44,767 nucleotides of DNA from an uncultured Eubacteriales bacterium (lineage in GTDB: Bacteria > Bacillota > Clostridia > Lachnospirales > Lachnospiraceae). Every line of letters starts with the position of its first letter. The stretch's first letter is position 1. The position numbers and the translations under genes are program-made. The notes under the pieces are model-generated. The model had not been told where the DNA came from, made no database searches, and saw only the letters and a list, made by a program, of their open reading frames with translations. The stretch covers positions 1-44,767 of the forward strand of contig CASFAQ010000004.1 in NCBI GenBank assembly GCA_949292725.1. The letters are read 5' to 3'. This document shows, in pieces, positions 25,088-32,533 of the stretch.

Positions 25088-26047
25088 TTATAAGGCCTCC
25101 TTAATGCTCTTTTCAATCTCGGATATAAGCTTTGGAATCTCAGAATCAAGCCCACCGTACAGAGTACAGCCGGACGCTTTTACATGTCCTCCGCCTCCGA
25201 ATACCGATGCTATTCTGCTTACATCAATATTACCGTTTGCCCTAAGACTCACTTTATATTCCCCGGCGGAAAGCTCATATACAAATACCGCAACCTTCAC
25301 ACCCCTGGTCATCCTGAGCTGACTGACTATACCCTCAAGATCCTGTGCATCTGCTTCATATTCCCTCATGATATCTGCAGTAGCCACGGATATGATACAG
25401 TCTCCGTCAAGTAAAAGACGGCTTTCAAGAAGGCACCTGCCAAGCATAAGATTCTGCTTATAAGTTTTTTCATAAAATGACTCATCTATAATCTTTGTTT
25501 TGTTGATTCCTTTTTCATCAAGAGCTCCCGCTATCTCCATTGTGCGCCTCTTCGCACAACTGTATTGAAATACGCCGGTATCATGTACAATCCCCGTATA
25601 CAGTGCTTCCGCTATCCTTGTATCTATCATATCATAGTCAAGAAGTTCATATATTACCTCGCAGGTAGAACTTGCGTCAGGAAAAACATAATTGATATCC
25701 GCAAAACCCGGATTACTTATATGATGGTCAATATTAATCGTTTTTTTCGCTTTATCAAAATAAATCTTTGCATCTCCAAGCCTTTCAGGATCGCTTGCAT
25801 CAAGCGAGATAAACAAATCGGCCGATATATCCCCAGGATCCGATGCAGCCTCATCCACAGCCCTTATATAAGCAAACACATCTGGAATCTTATCGAGACA
25901 GATAAATAATTCCTTTTGCGGATAAAGTTTCTTAATATAATTATACATTGCCGCACATGAGCCCACGCAGTCTCCGTCAGGACGTATATGACCTCCTATG
26001 ACGATTACGCAAGCCTCCTTTACTGCATTCCATATACTATTCTTCAT
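25088..26047 (-). CDS. nrnA: DHH-family phosphoesterase NrnA (oligoribonuclease / pAp phosphatase)
   Basis: The 319-residue DHH/DHHA1 protein degrades nanoRNAs and dephosphorylates pAp. Metal motifs appear in order: GGHIRPDGDCVGS (about 18-30), LDASDPERLGDA, TINIDHHISNPGFAD (DHH) and GIVHDTGVFQYS. The C-terminal DHHA1 domain ends in VFGGGGHVKASGC. It overlaps rbfA by 11 bases and is followed by truB, matching the rbfA-nrnA-truB order of many Firmicutes. The gene product is cytoplasmic. Confidence 0.93.
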   Translation of the reverse strand: MKNSIWNAVKEACVIVIGGHIRPDGDCVGSCAAMYNYIKKLYPQKELFICLDKIPDVFAYIRAVDEAASDPGDISADLFISLDASDPERLGDAKIYFDKAKKTINIDHHISNPGFADINYVFPDASSTCEVIYELLDYDMIDTRIAEALYTGIVHDTGVFQYSCAKRRTMEIAGALDEKGINKTKIIDESFYEKTYKQNLMLGRCLLESRLLLDGDCIISVATADIMREYEADAQDLEGIVSQLRMTRGVKVAVFVYELSAGEYKVSLRANGNIDVSRIASVFGGGGHVKASGCTLYGGLDSEIPKLISEIEKSIKEAL

Positions 26048-26420
26048 TCTGACCTTCTTCTTTCATGAGTCTGTTAATTTTACTTATCATATTTACACCA
26101 TATTCTATAGCGTCATCAAGTACAAATTTAATCTCGGGGGTATGTCTCAGATTGAGACCCTGTGCTGCTTTACTTCTGATAAACGGCGTGGCTTTTGAGA
26201 GAGCCTTCATTGCCTCTGATTTCTGCGTATCATCCCCATATATACTGATATATACATTGGCATATCTTAAATCACCCGTCACCTCGGCGCGTGTAACCGA
26301 CGTCATAAGAGGAATCCTCGGGTCCTTAACTTCCTCCCTTATGATTCTGCTTATCTCTCTTTGCATTGCTTCATTTATTCTTGTTTTTTTAATGGATTTT
26401 CTATGATTCCCATTGTGCAT
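26037..26420 (-). CDS. rbfA: 30S ribosome-binding factor RbfA
   Basis: The 127-residue KH-type factor binds the 16S rRNA 5' region during late 30S maturation. Core: KKTRINEAMQREISRIIREEVKDPRI, then SVTRAEVTGDLRYANVYIS and LNLRHTPEIKFVLDDAIEYG. A longer frame runs upstream to 26513, but ATG 26420 has GGAGG eight bases away and gives the normal length. It overlaps nrnA by 11 bases. A hairpin lies between infB and this gene (26457-26481). Confidence 0.94.
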   Translation of the reverse strand: MHNGNHRKSIKKTRINEAMQREISRIIREEVKDPRIPLMTSVTRAEVTGDLRYANVYISIYGDDTQKSEAMKALSKATPFIRSKAAQGLNLRHTPEIKFVLDDAIEYGVNMISKINRLMKEEGQNEE

Positions 26421-26456
26421 CCCACATACCTCCCATGATAATCTTTTTAACAAATA

Positions 26457-26481
26457 AGGGGCCGTTACCAACAGGCCCCCT
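26457..26481 (-). terminator. Terminator-like hairpin between infB and rbfA
   Basis: On the minus strand a GC-rich stem of about 7 base pairs (one bulged G) closes an 11-base loop and is followed by TTATTTGTT. The U-tract is weak, so partial termination or an RNA-processing site inside the operon is more likely than a full stop. Confidence 0.5.
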
Positions 26482-26496
26482 ATAATCGCATCAATT

Positions 26497-29031
26497 CTAT
26501 CTAGGCACTTCAACCATTACATACAACTCAACCTTATCCTCAACCTGTATGTCGTTAAATCCTTCAAACACTAGACCGCACTCATATCCGGCGGCAACCT
26601 CCTTAACATCATCCTTAAATCTCTTAAGAGATGCAAGATTGCCCTCGAATATCTGCTCCTCATTCCTGCTTATTCTTACCTTACAGTTTCTCTCAATCTT
26701 ACCATCCAGAACATAGGAACCGGCAATGGTGCCAAGACCCGAAGCCTTGAAAGTCTGTCTGACCTCTGCATGACCGATAACCTTCTCCTCATAGACAGGA
26801 TCAAGCATTCCCTTCATCGCTGACTCTATATCATTGATCGCATCGTATATAACCTTATACAGTCTAAGGTCAACTTTTTCTCTGTCAGCCGTCTGCTTTG
26901 CCATATTATCAGGTCTAACGTTAAATCCTATGATGATTGCGCTTGACGCTATGGCAAGCGATACGTCGGATTCATTGATGGCGCCGACTCCGCCATGGAT
27001 AATCCTTATGGCAACCTCTTCATTGGACAGCTTAAGAAGACTCTGCTTCACCGCTTCTACCGAACCCTGAACATCTGCCTTGACTATTATATTAAGCTCT
27101 TTTATATTACCTGCCTGAATCTGGTCAAACAGTCCGTCAAGAGACATAACGGATTTGGTATCTTCTATAAGCTTTGCCTTACTCTGATTGATATATGCAT
27201 CAACAATGGTCCTTGCCTCTTTTTCACTGTCCGTAGTAACAAATATCTCACCCGCATCCGGAACTTCATTGAGTCCAAGTATCTCAACCGGTGTTGAAGG
27301 CGTCGCTTCCTTAACACGTCTTCCCTTATCGTCCATCATTGCACGGACTTTACCATGGGATGAGCCTATAACTATATGGTCTCCTACATGTAATGTTCCC
27401 TTCTGTACAAGAATCGTTGCAACAGAGCCTCTTCCTTTGTCAAGACGCGCTTCTATTACTATACCTCTTGCATTTCTTTCAGGGTCAGCCTTAAGTTCAA
27501 TCATCTCTGCGGTAAGAAGAACCATCTCAAGCAGTGTGTCTATACCTTCGCCCGTCTTTGCCGATACCGGAACAAATATCGTGTTGCCGCCCCAGTCCTC
27601 GGACACAAGCTCATATTCCACTAATTCCTGCTTGACTCTCTCTATGTTTGCTCCCGGTTTATCTATCTTATTAACTGCTACAATTATCTCAACCTGTGCA
27701 GCTTTTGCATGGTTGATAGCCTCTATGGTCTGAGGCATAACACCGTCATCCGCAGCTACGACAAGTATCGCAATATCAGTGGATTTGGCGCCACGCATAC
27801 GCATTGATGTAAATGCCTCATGTCCCGGCGTATCGAGGAACGTTATCATCTCATCATTGCACGATACCATGTAAGCTCCAATATGCTGGGTTATTCCACC
27901 GGCTTCTCTTGCAATTATATTTGTATTCCTTATGGCATCAAGAAGGGAAGTCTTACCATGGTCTACATGACCCATTACACAGACTACCGGCGGTCTCTTG
28001 ACAAGCTTTGCCTCGTCTTCTTCATTTTCCTTAAGAAGCTCAGCGATAACATCAACCTTTTCTTCAATCTCAGCTATACAATTATACTCAAGAGCTATAT
28101 CCTCAGCTTCTTCAAATGATATCTCCTGATTAATGGATACCATCTGACCCTTAAGGAACAGTTTTTTAACTATCTGTGCCGGAGCAACCTTCAGTTTGTC
28201 TCCAAGGTCTCTGACAGTAAGCTTTTCAGGAAGTATGATTGTACGAATTGTATCTTCCGGATCTTCCTTCTTGACGGCTACCGGCTTAATAAAGGCTCCC
28301 TTACGATTAGGATCCTTTCTTCTGCCCTGCGAATCCTTCTTGCCGATAATCTTTGCATCTTCATCAAAAATGCCCTTATCCCTGCCGTATTTCTTATCTT
28401 TTTTCTGACTGTCCTTGCCGGATCTCTGGCTTCTTCCCGGCTTCTGCTCCTGCTTTATACTGTCAAAGCCCGACTGACTTTTCTTGAATCTGTCAATCAC
28501 TCTCTGGCTGTCGCCCTGCGGCTGTCTGCGTTCATTACCGCCCTGACGATATCCGCCGCTCTGATTTTTGTAATTATTATTCTTCCTGCCAGCGTCGCGG
28601 GTATTCCGCCTTTCACTGGAATAATTACCATTATTGGTATATCCACCCTGAGAATTGGTATTAGGCTTTCTATCCATATTCTTTTTTCTCAGATTTCTTT
28701 CGGAGGCAACATCCTTAGAGCCTGCTTTTTCTTCCACAGGCCTATCACTCTTCGGCTTATCATTTTTCGGCTTTTCATTCTTCGGCTTATCATTCTCTGT
28801 CTTTATATCGACAGTTTCTTTCTTAGTTGCTTTATCCTTCTTAGCCTCTGTCTCTGCCGGATTGGCAAATCTGCGTAAAAGAAATGCTATAGCCGCATCT
28901 TCTATACTACTGTTAGGGCTTTTTGCCTCAAAACCGTTATCATTCAAAAGCTTAATAAGGTCCGTACTTTTAATATCATTACCCTGCGCCTTTAAGCTTT
29001 TTGAAATTTCATGAATCTTCATCTTTGCCAT
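26497..29031 (-). CDS. infB: Translation initiation factor IF-2
   Basis: The 844-residue GTPase delivers initiator tRNA to the 30S subunit and promotes subunit joining. An IF2_N segment is at 1-55, and a long low-complexity linker rich in K, N, G, R and Q runs to about 250, including KPKN-type repeats near 82-96. A second IF2_N region is near 265-310. The G domain has GHVDHGKT (354-361), DTPGHEAF (400-407) and NKID (454-457). Domains II-IV follow, ending with the C2 fMet-tRNA-binding domain. AGGAGG lies eight bases before the ATG, which overlaps the end of ylxQ by 13 bases. Confidence 0.97.
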   Translation of the reverse strand: MAKMKIHEISKSLKAQGNDIKSTDLIKLLNDNGFEAKSPNSSIEDAAIAFLLRRFANPAETEAKKDKATKKETVDIKTENDKPKNEKPKNDKPKSDRPVEEKAGSKDVASERNLRKKNMDRKPNTNSQGGYTNNGNYSSERRNTRDAGRKNNNYKNQSGGYRQGGNERRQPQGDSQRVIDRFKKSQSGFDSIKQEQKPGRSQRSGKDSQKKDKKYGRDKGIFDEDAKIIGKKDSQGRRKDPNRKGAFIKPVAVKKEDPEDTIRTIILPEKLTVRDLGDKLKVAPAQIVKKLFLKGQMVSINQEISFEEAEDIALEYNCIAEIEEKVDVIAELLKENEEDEAKLVKRPPVVCVMGHVDHGKTSLLDAIRNTNIIAREAGGITQHIGAYMVSCNDEMITFLDTPGHEAFTSMRMRGAKSTDIAILVVAADDGVMPQTIEAINHAKAAQVEIIVAVNKIDKPGANIERVKQELVEYELVSEDWGGNTIFVPVSAKTGEGIDTLLEMVLLTAEMIELKADPERNARGIVIEARLDKGRGSVATILVQKGTLHVGDHIVIGSSHGKVRAMMDDKGRRVKEATPSTPVEILGLNEVPDAGEIFVTTDSEKEARTIVDAYINQSKAKLIEDTKSVMSLDGLFDQIQAGNIKELNIIVKADVQGSVEAVKQSLLKLSNEEVAIRIIHGGVGAINESDVSLAIASSAIIIGFNVRPDNMAKQTADREKVDLRLYKVIYDAINDIESAMKGMLDPVYEEKVIGHAEVRQTFKASGLGTIAGSYVLDGKIERNCKVRISRNEEQIFEGNLASLKRFKDDVKEVAAGYECGLVFEGFNDIQVEDKVELYVMVEVPR

Positions 29032-29348
29032 ATATCTGCTACCTCCTGGTTAATATTCTTAATAACTGCCCCAGCCAGACCCGAATCCAATATCGCCGCC
29101 ACCGCACGATAATCCCTTCCAATCGCATGCCCAAGCTCTTCCTTTGTCGAATAGCTTACAATTGGCACATCATAGAAGCTGCACATATTGTAGAATTTTT
29201 TCTTTGTATTATATGAGGCATCATTTGCCACGATTACAACATGTGCTTTTTGACTTTTTGCGGCATTTTCCACGGCGAATTCGCCGCTTACAACATTACC
29301 TGACTTCATCGCCAGACCAATGTAAGATAAAACTTTATCTCTAATCAA
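29019..29348 (-). CDS. ylxQ: YlxQ, ribosomal protein L7Ae family
   Basis: The 109-residue L7Ae/L30e/S12e-fold protein is a predicted K-turn RNA binder, conserved between ylxR and infB in Firmicutes. The sequence [39 protein letters not shown] and [19 protein letters not shown] matches the family. The start is TTG 29348, which overlaps the ylxR stop by 8 bases. There is no clear ribosome binding site, so it probably relies on coupling to ylxR. Its precise role is not established. Confidence 0.87.
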   Translation of the reverse strand: MIRDKVLSYIGLAMKSGNVVSGEFAVENAAKSQKAHVVIVANDASYNTKKKFYNMCSFYDVPIVSYSTKEELGHAIGRDYRAVAAILDSGLAGAVIKNINQEVADIWQR

Positions 29349-29610
29349 GCTCTGACATCTGCCTTTCTATAGTTTCATATACTTCATTCGGTATGATAGT
29401 ATCAAGCGAACGTTCAATTGCTTTTGTCTTCCTGGCCTTTTTAAAACACTCCAGTGAAGGACAGATATATGCTCCACGTCCATTCATTCTTCCCGTATCG
29501 TCAACAACAACGTCGTCTTCAGGGGTTTTAAGTATCCGTATCAAATCCTTCTTACTTTTTAGTTCCCGGCATCCAACGCATTGCCTGAGCACTACCTTCT
29601 TACTTTTCAA
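29341..29610 (-). CDS. ylxR: YlxR family RNA-binding/nucleic-acid-binding protein
   Basis: The 89-residue DUF448 protein has the usual signatures RQCVGCRELKSKKDLIRI and GRMNGRGAYICPSLECFKKA. The start is TTG 29610, six bases after AGGAGG, with no competing ATG. It is 11 bases downstream of nusA and overlaps ylxQ. YlxR proteins are small basic proteins proposed to bind RNA or act as regulators; this protein adds no further hints. Confidence 0.93.
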   Translation of the reverse strand: MKSKKVVLRQCVGCRELKSKKDLIRILKTPEDDVVVDDTGRMNGRGAYICPSLECFKKARKTKAIERSLDTIIPNEVYETIERQMSELD

Positions 29611-29621
29611 CCTAATCCTCC

Positions 29622-30677
29622 TTAAAATGACTCCTCAGGAACCGGTTCACTCTTAATATCTATCTTATAACCGGTAAGTCTTGCTGCAAGTCGTGCATTC
29701 TGGCCTTCCTTGCCTATAGCGAGTGAAAGCTGGAAATCAGGCACTACTACAGTTGCCATTTTTTCCTCTGTATCAACCTCTACCGAAAGAACTCTGGCAG
29801 GACTTAACGCATTCTCTATAAGAACCTCAGGTTCCTCACTCCAGTTAATAATATCTATCTTTTCTCCCCGAAGCTCCTCCACTATCGCATTAACTCTTGA
29901 GCCGTTAACTCCAACACAGGCGCCTACCGGATCAACATCCGGATTGGATGAATAGACAGACATCTTGGTACGCGAGCCGGCCTCTCTTGCAATGCCAACT
30001 ATCTCAACCGTACCGTCGGCAATCTCTGTCACCTCATTCTCAAACAGGCGCTTTACAAGCTCCGGATGAGTTCTTGACACAGTTATCCGCGGACCTTTAG
30101 TAGTATCCTTTACCTCCACTACATAGAGCTTAATCCTGTCAGAAGGTCTGAGACGCTCTGTCTTTACCTGCTCACTTTCCGTAAGGATCGTATCTATCTT
30201 TCCTATATTAACGGATACATTGTTTCCAATGACCCTTTGAACCACACCGGTAATAATATCCTTTTCCTTCTCATAATACTGGTTATATATAACCTTTCTT
30301 TCTTCCTCGCGTATCTTCTGTACAACTACCTGCTTTGCCTTCTGTGCCGCAATTCTTCCAAAATCCTTAGGAGTAACAACTATATCAACTACATCTCCAA
30401 TCTCCTTATCTTCTGAAATCTTTTTAGCATCGTCTAAGCCAATCTCCGTAGCAGGATCGTTCACCTGATCAACAATATTCTTCTCGGCAAATACAGTTAC
30501 TTCTCCTGTTTCCCTGTTAATATTGACCTTAATATTATCAGATTTGCCAAAATGGTTCTTGCATGCTGCCAAAAGAGAGTTCTCAATTGCTTCGAGTATA
30601 ATATCCTTACTTATCTCTTTTTCCTTCTCAAGTTCATCAAGTGCCTCAATCAACTCTCTGTTATCAGTATCATTCAT
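29622..30677 (-). CDS. nusA: Transcription termination/antitermination factor NusA
   Basis: The 351-residue RNA polymerase-binding factor has an N-terminal domain (about 1-125), an S1 domain around GVVQRVIGNNVSVNIGKIDTIL (about 135-200), and two KH domains. The first KH includes VDPVGACVGVNGSRVNAIVEELRGEKIDI and the second LSLAIGKEGQNARLAARLTGYKIDI. It ends there, without the acidic C-terminal repeats of the enterobacterial protein, as usual in Firmicutes. AGGAGG lies upstream of the ATG. It may regulate its own operon through the leader hairpin at 31219-31246. Confidence 0.97.
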   Translation of the reverse strand: MNDTDNRELIEALDELEKEKEISKDIILEAIENSLLAACKNHFGKSDNIKVNINRETGEVTVFAEKNIVDQVNDPATEIGLDDAKKISEDKEIGDVVDIVVTPKDFGRIAAQKAKQVVVQKIREEERKVIYNQYYEKEKDIITGVVQRVIGNNVSVNIGKIDTILTESEQVKTERLRPSDRIKLYVVEVKDTTKGPRITVSRTHPELVKRLFENEVTEIADGTVEIVGIAREAGSRTKMSVYSSNPDVDPVGACVGVNGSRVNAIVEELRGEKIDIINWSEEPEVLIENALSPARVLSVEVDTEEKMATVVVPDFQLSLAIGKEGQNARLAARLTGYKIDIKSEPVPEESF

Positions 30678-30690
30678 TGTATATAACCTC

Positions 30691-31179
30691 CTAAAAATCT
30701 ATTGACAGTCGTATCACAGATATATCCTTACAGGGAATAGCCCTTGTCTCCTCTCCAAGAAATACGGTAACTTCGTTACCATCATAACCGCAAAGCCTTC
30801 CGGTAAATTCCCTGGCCATAAGTCTTTTGCCACGCTCCATAAACTCTATAGGTCTATAAAGCTTTATATCAACATCCTCACCTATGCTTCTTTCAAAATC
30901 ACGCGGCTTCTTAAGCTGCCTCCCAAGCCCCGGTGAGCTGACTTCTAATATATAAGATTCTTCTATAAAATCATTCTCATCCAATATATCGCTAAACCAT
31001 CTGTTCACAAGTTCGCAATCATCAATTGTAATTCCACCCGGTTTATCAATATATGCGCGCAGAACCTTGCCGCCGCCTTCCTTAACATATTCAATATCCA
31101 CAAGTTCAAAATTATTCTCATTGATTACAGGAAGGATCAGTTCCTCAGCCCTTTTCTCATATTCCTCGCTTTTTCCCAA
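30691..31179 (-). CDS. rimP: Ribosome maturation factor RimP
   Basis: The 162-residue 30S maturation factor is the first gene of the operon. The N-terminal domain includes FELVDIEYVKEGGGKVLRAYIDKPGGI and SYILEVSSPGLGRQLKKPRDF. The C-terminal Sm-like domain includes FTGRLCGYDGNEVTVFL. No in-frame ATG exists near the start. TTG 31179 lies seven bases after AGGAGG, while the frame continues upstream through that site, so TTG 31179 is the true start by sequence logic. Confidence 0.93.
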   Translation of the reverse strand: MGKSEEYEKRAEELILPVINENNFELVDIEYVKEGGGKVLRAYIDKPGGITIDDCELVNRWFSDILDENDFIEESYILEVSSPGLGRQLKKPRDFERSIGEDVDIKLYRPIEFMERGKRLMAREFTGRLCGYDGNEVTVFLGEETRAIPCKDISVIRLSIDF

Positions 31180-31218
31180 CTCACAACCTCCTCTAAAATA
31201 ATATTTAAAACACAAAAG

Positions 31219-31246
31219 TTAAGAGTGAACGCGAGTTCACTCTTAA
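31219..31246 (-). terminator. Leader hairpin with U-rich tail ahead of rimP-nusA
   Basis: A perfect 12-base stem with a GCGA-type tetraloop (arms 31219-31230 and 31235-31246) lies in the 5' leader. On the transcribed minus strand it is followed by CTTTTGTGTTTTAAAT, a U-rich but interrupted tract. It could act as an intrinsic or NusA-stimulated terminator controlling the operon. Confidence 0.65.
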
Positions 31247-31269
31247 TCCTGTTAACTATTACCATGTAG

Positions 31270-31298
31270 AGTATAGCACTATTTTCATTACTCTGCAA
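31270..31298 (-). promoter_or_regulatory. Putative promoter of the rimP-nusA-infB operon
   Basis: On the minus strand, TTGCAG (31293-31298) and TATACT (31270-31275) are 17 bases apart, with an upstream TG giving an extended -10. The start near 31263 leaves a leader of about 84 nt that contains the hairpin at 31219-31246. Confidence 0.6.
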
Positions 31299-31330
31299 GC
31301 TTTTTTTAATAAGTTTTTTTCAAAAAAGAC

Positions 31331-31359
31331 TTGCATTTATTCAAAAGATAGTGTATGAT
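31331..31359 (+). promoter_or_regulatory. Putative promoter of tRNA-Glu
   Basis: TTGCAT (31331-31336) and TATGAT (31354-31359) are 17 bases apart, about 15 bases before the tRNA 5' end. Confidence 0.6.
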
Positions 31360-31373
31360 AGCAACTGTTGACT

Positions 31374-31445
31374 GGTCCGTTGGTCAAGCGGTTAAGACGC
31401 CGCCCTCTCACGGCGGAAACAGGGGTTCGATTCCCCTACGGACTG
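31374..31445 (+). tRNA. tRNA-Glu (anticodon CTC)
   Basis: A full cloverleaf can be folded. The acceptor is GGTCCGT with ACGGACT (a G-U first pair, discriminator G), the D-arm contains TTGGTCAAGCGGTTAAGAC, and the anticodon stem is CCGCC/GGCGG with loop CTCTCAC, giving CTC. The T-arm AGGGG/CCCCT closes on TTCGATT. CCA is not encoded. It is transcribed alone, divergently from the rimP operon, with its own promoter and the strong terminator at 31471-31518. Confidence 0.93.
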
Positions 31446-31470
31446 CTTCACTTTAATTAGCCCAACCCTT

Positions 31471-31518
31471 ATAAAGGGGGCTGTCGCACTAAATGATTAG
31501 CGCGACAGCCCCCTTTAT
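31471..31518 (+). terminator. Intrinsic terminator after tRNA-Glu
   Basis: A perfect 17-base stem (31471-31487 with 31502-31518) closes a 14-base loop and is followed by CATTTTGTG on the plus strand. It also lies just beyond the end of the leftward MarR-CBS gene and may serve both. Confidence 0.8.
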
Positions 31519-31531
31519 CATTTTGTGTATT

Positions 31532-32437
31532 TTAATATTTACCAAATTTGGCATATCTTTTCTCTACCTGTTCTTCAAGATACATTATAATATCTTTTCT
31601 TGTAATAATTCCTATAAAGCAGTCCCTGTCATCGACCATACAAAGGAAATTCTGCTTCATAAGACTATCGAGGAGCGTTTTGCTGTTCACTACGTCATGA
31701 ACCGCCGGATTGCGCTCGGTATTAACTATATCTGAAACCTTTGCATCATTATTATGCTCCATACCATAAGCGTCGATATACCACAACAGATCACCCTCGC
31801 TCACGGTTCCTTTATATACACCGTTCTTATTAATAACCGGTATGGTTGCAAATCCACTCTCCCTTAAGACCTCGATTACGTGTTTGATTGAATAATCGTC
31901 GATAACATATGTTACCGTGCTCTTTGGTCTCAGTAATCCAAGAATATTTAATGTATTCTGACTTCTTCCAAACATCATGTCAAAATACGCTTCTGTCTTA
32001 TCTATCTCTTCATCAATTATCTGCTTATATGTGCGCGCTACATTAAGAAAACCTTCTTTATCCCTGTCATCCGTTTCAGTTTCAAGTCGTTCTCTTATCT
32101 TTCTCATTCCCTCACGTTGCGTATTACACTTTTCACGTCCAAATTCGGTGACTTCAATATACGTTTTTTTAGTATCTGCGTCAAGCTTCCACAGAAGCCA
32201 GCCCTCCTCGCTCATCGCCCTGACAATCTCAGATACCTTCGGCATGGATATATCAAGCTCATTCTTAATATCCTCAAGATACAGACGCCCGCCTTCTGAG
32301 GCATCCTTTTCTGATCTCGAAATAATCTTCCAGAGAATTATGTATTCTGTACGCGATAAAACCCTGAAAACAGAAGAAATGTCAGCAAATTCGAGAAATT
32401 TATCGAAAACTCCAATATCTCTGTTGTTATTATCCAT
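31532..32437 (-). CDS. MarR-type helix-turn-helix protein with C-terminal CBS domain pair
   Basis: The 301-residue protein has a winged-helix N-terminus of MarR type (about 20-110) with LEDIKNELDISMPKVSEIVRAMSEEGWL as recognition region. A linker helix follows, then two CBS domains (about 170-295), with KHVIEVLRESGFATIPVINK and the second ending in CFIGIITRKDIIMYLEE. CBS pairs bind adenine nucleotides or related ligands, so this is a plausible ligand-gated repressor. GGAGG lies upstream of the ATG. The perfect palindrome over its own -10 box points to autoregulation. Ligand and other targets are unknown. Confidence 0.85.
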   Translation of the reverse strand: MDNNNRDIGVFDKFLEFADISSVFRVLSRTEYIILWKIISRSEKDASEGGRLYLEDIKNELDISMPKVSEIVRAMSEEGWLLWKLDADTKKTYIEVTEFGREKCNTQREGMRKIRERLETETDDRDKEGFLNVARTYKQIIDEEIDKTEAYFDMMFGRSQNTLNILGLLRPKSTVTYVIDDYSIKHVIEVLRESGFATIPVINKNGVYKGTVSEGDLLWYIDAYGMEHNNDAKVSDIVNTERNPAVHDVVNSKTLLDSLMKQNFLCMVDDRDCFIGIITRKDIIMYLEEQVEKRYAKFGKY

Positions 32438-32453
32438 ATAATACCTCCTTTTT

Positions 32454-32474
32454 TATTAAATATAGTATTTAATA
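32454..32474. promoter_or_regulatory. Palindromic candidate operator of the MarR-CBS gene
   Basis: Perfect 9-base inverted arms TATTAAATA (32454-32462) and TATTTAATA (32466-32474) are separated by 3 bases. The site overlaps the -10 box and the predicted transcription start of the gene at 31532-32437. Confidence 0.6.
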
Positions 32475-32499
32475 TACCTTAATTTTGCCATTTTTTCAA
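32471..32499 (-). promoter_or_regulatory. Putative promoter of the MarR-CBS gene
   Basis: On the minus strand, TTGAAA (32494-32499) and TATATT (32471-32476) are 17 bases apart. The start near 32464 falls inside the palindrome, and GGAGG follows at 32443-32447. Confidence 0.6.
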
Positions 32500-32533
32500 G
32501 AATGATAATTAAAAAGGCAAAAATGGCGTACAT

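Noticed and set aside
28730-28800. KPKN-like short repeats in the DNA as a mobile or CRISPR-like repeat
   Set aside because: They encode the low-complexity linker of IF2, which is common in this protein.
30691-31215. Longer RimP form from 31215
   Set aside because: It would translate through its own ribosome binding site; TTG 31179 is better placed.
32487-32526. Inverted GCCATTTTT/AAAAATGGC as a polC terminator
   Set aside because: The loop is about 20 or more bases and no U-tract follows on the minus strand.
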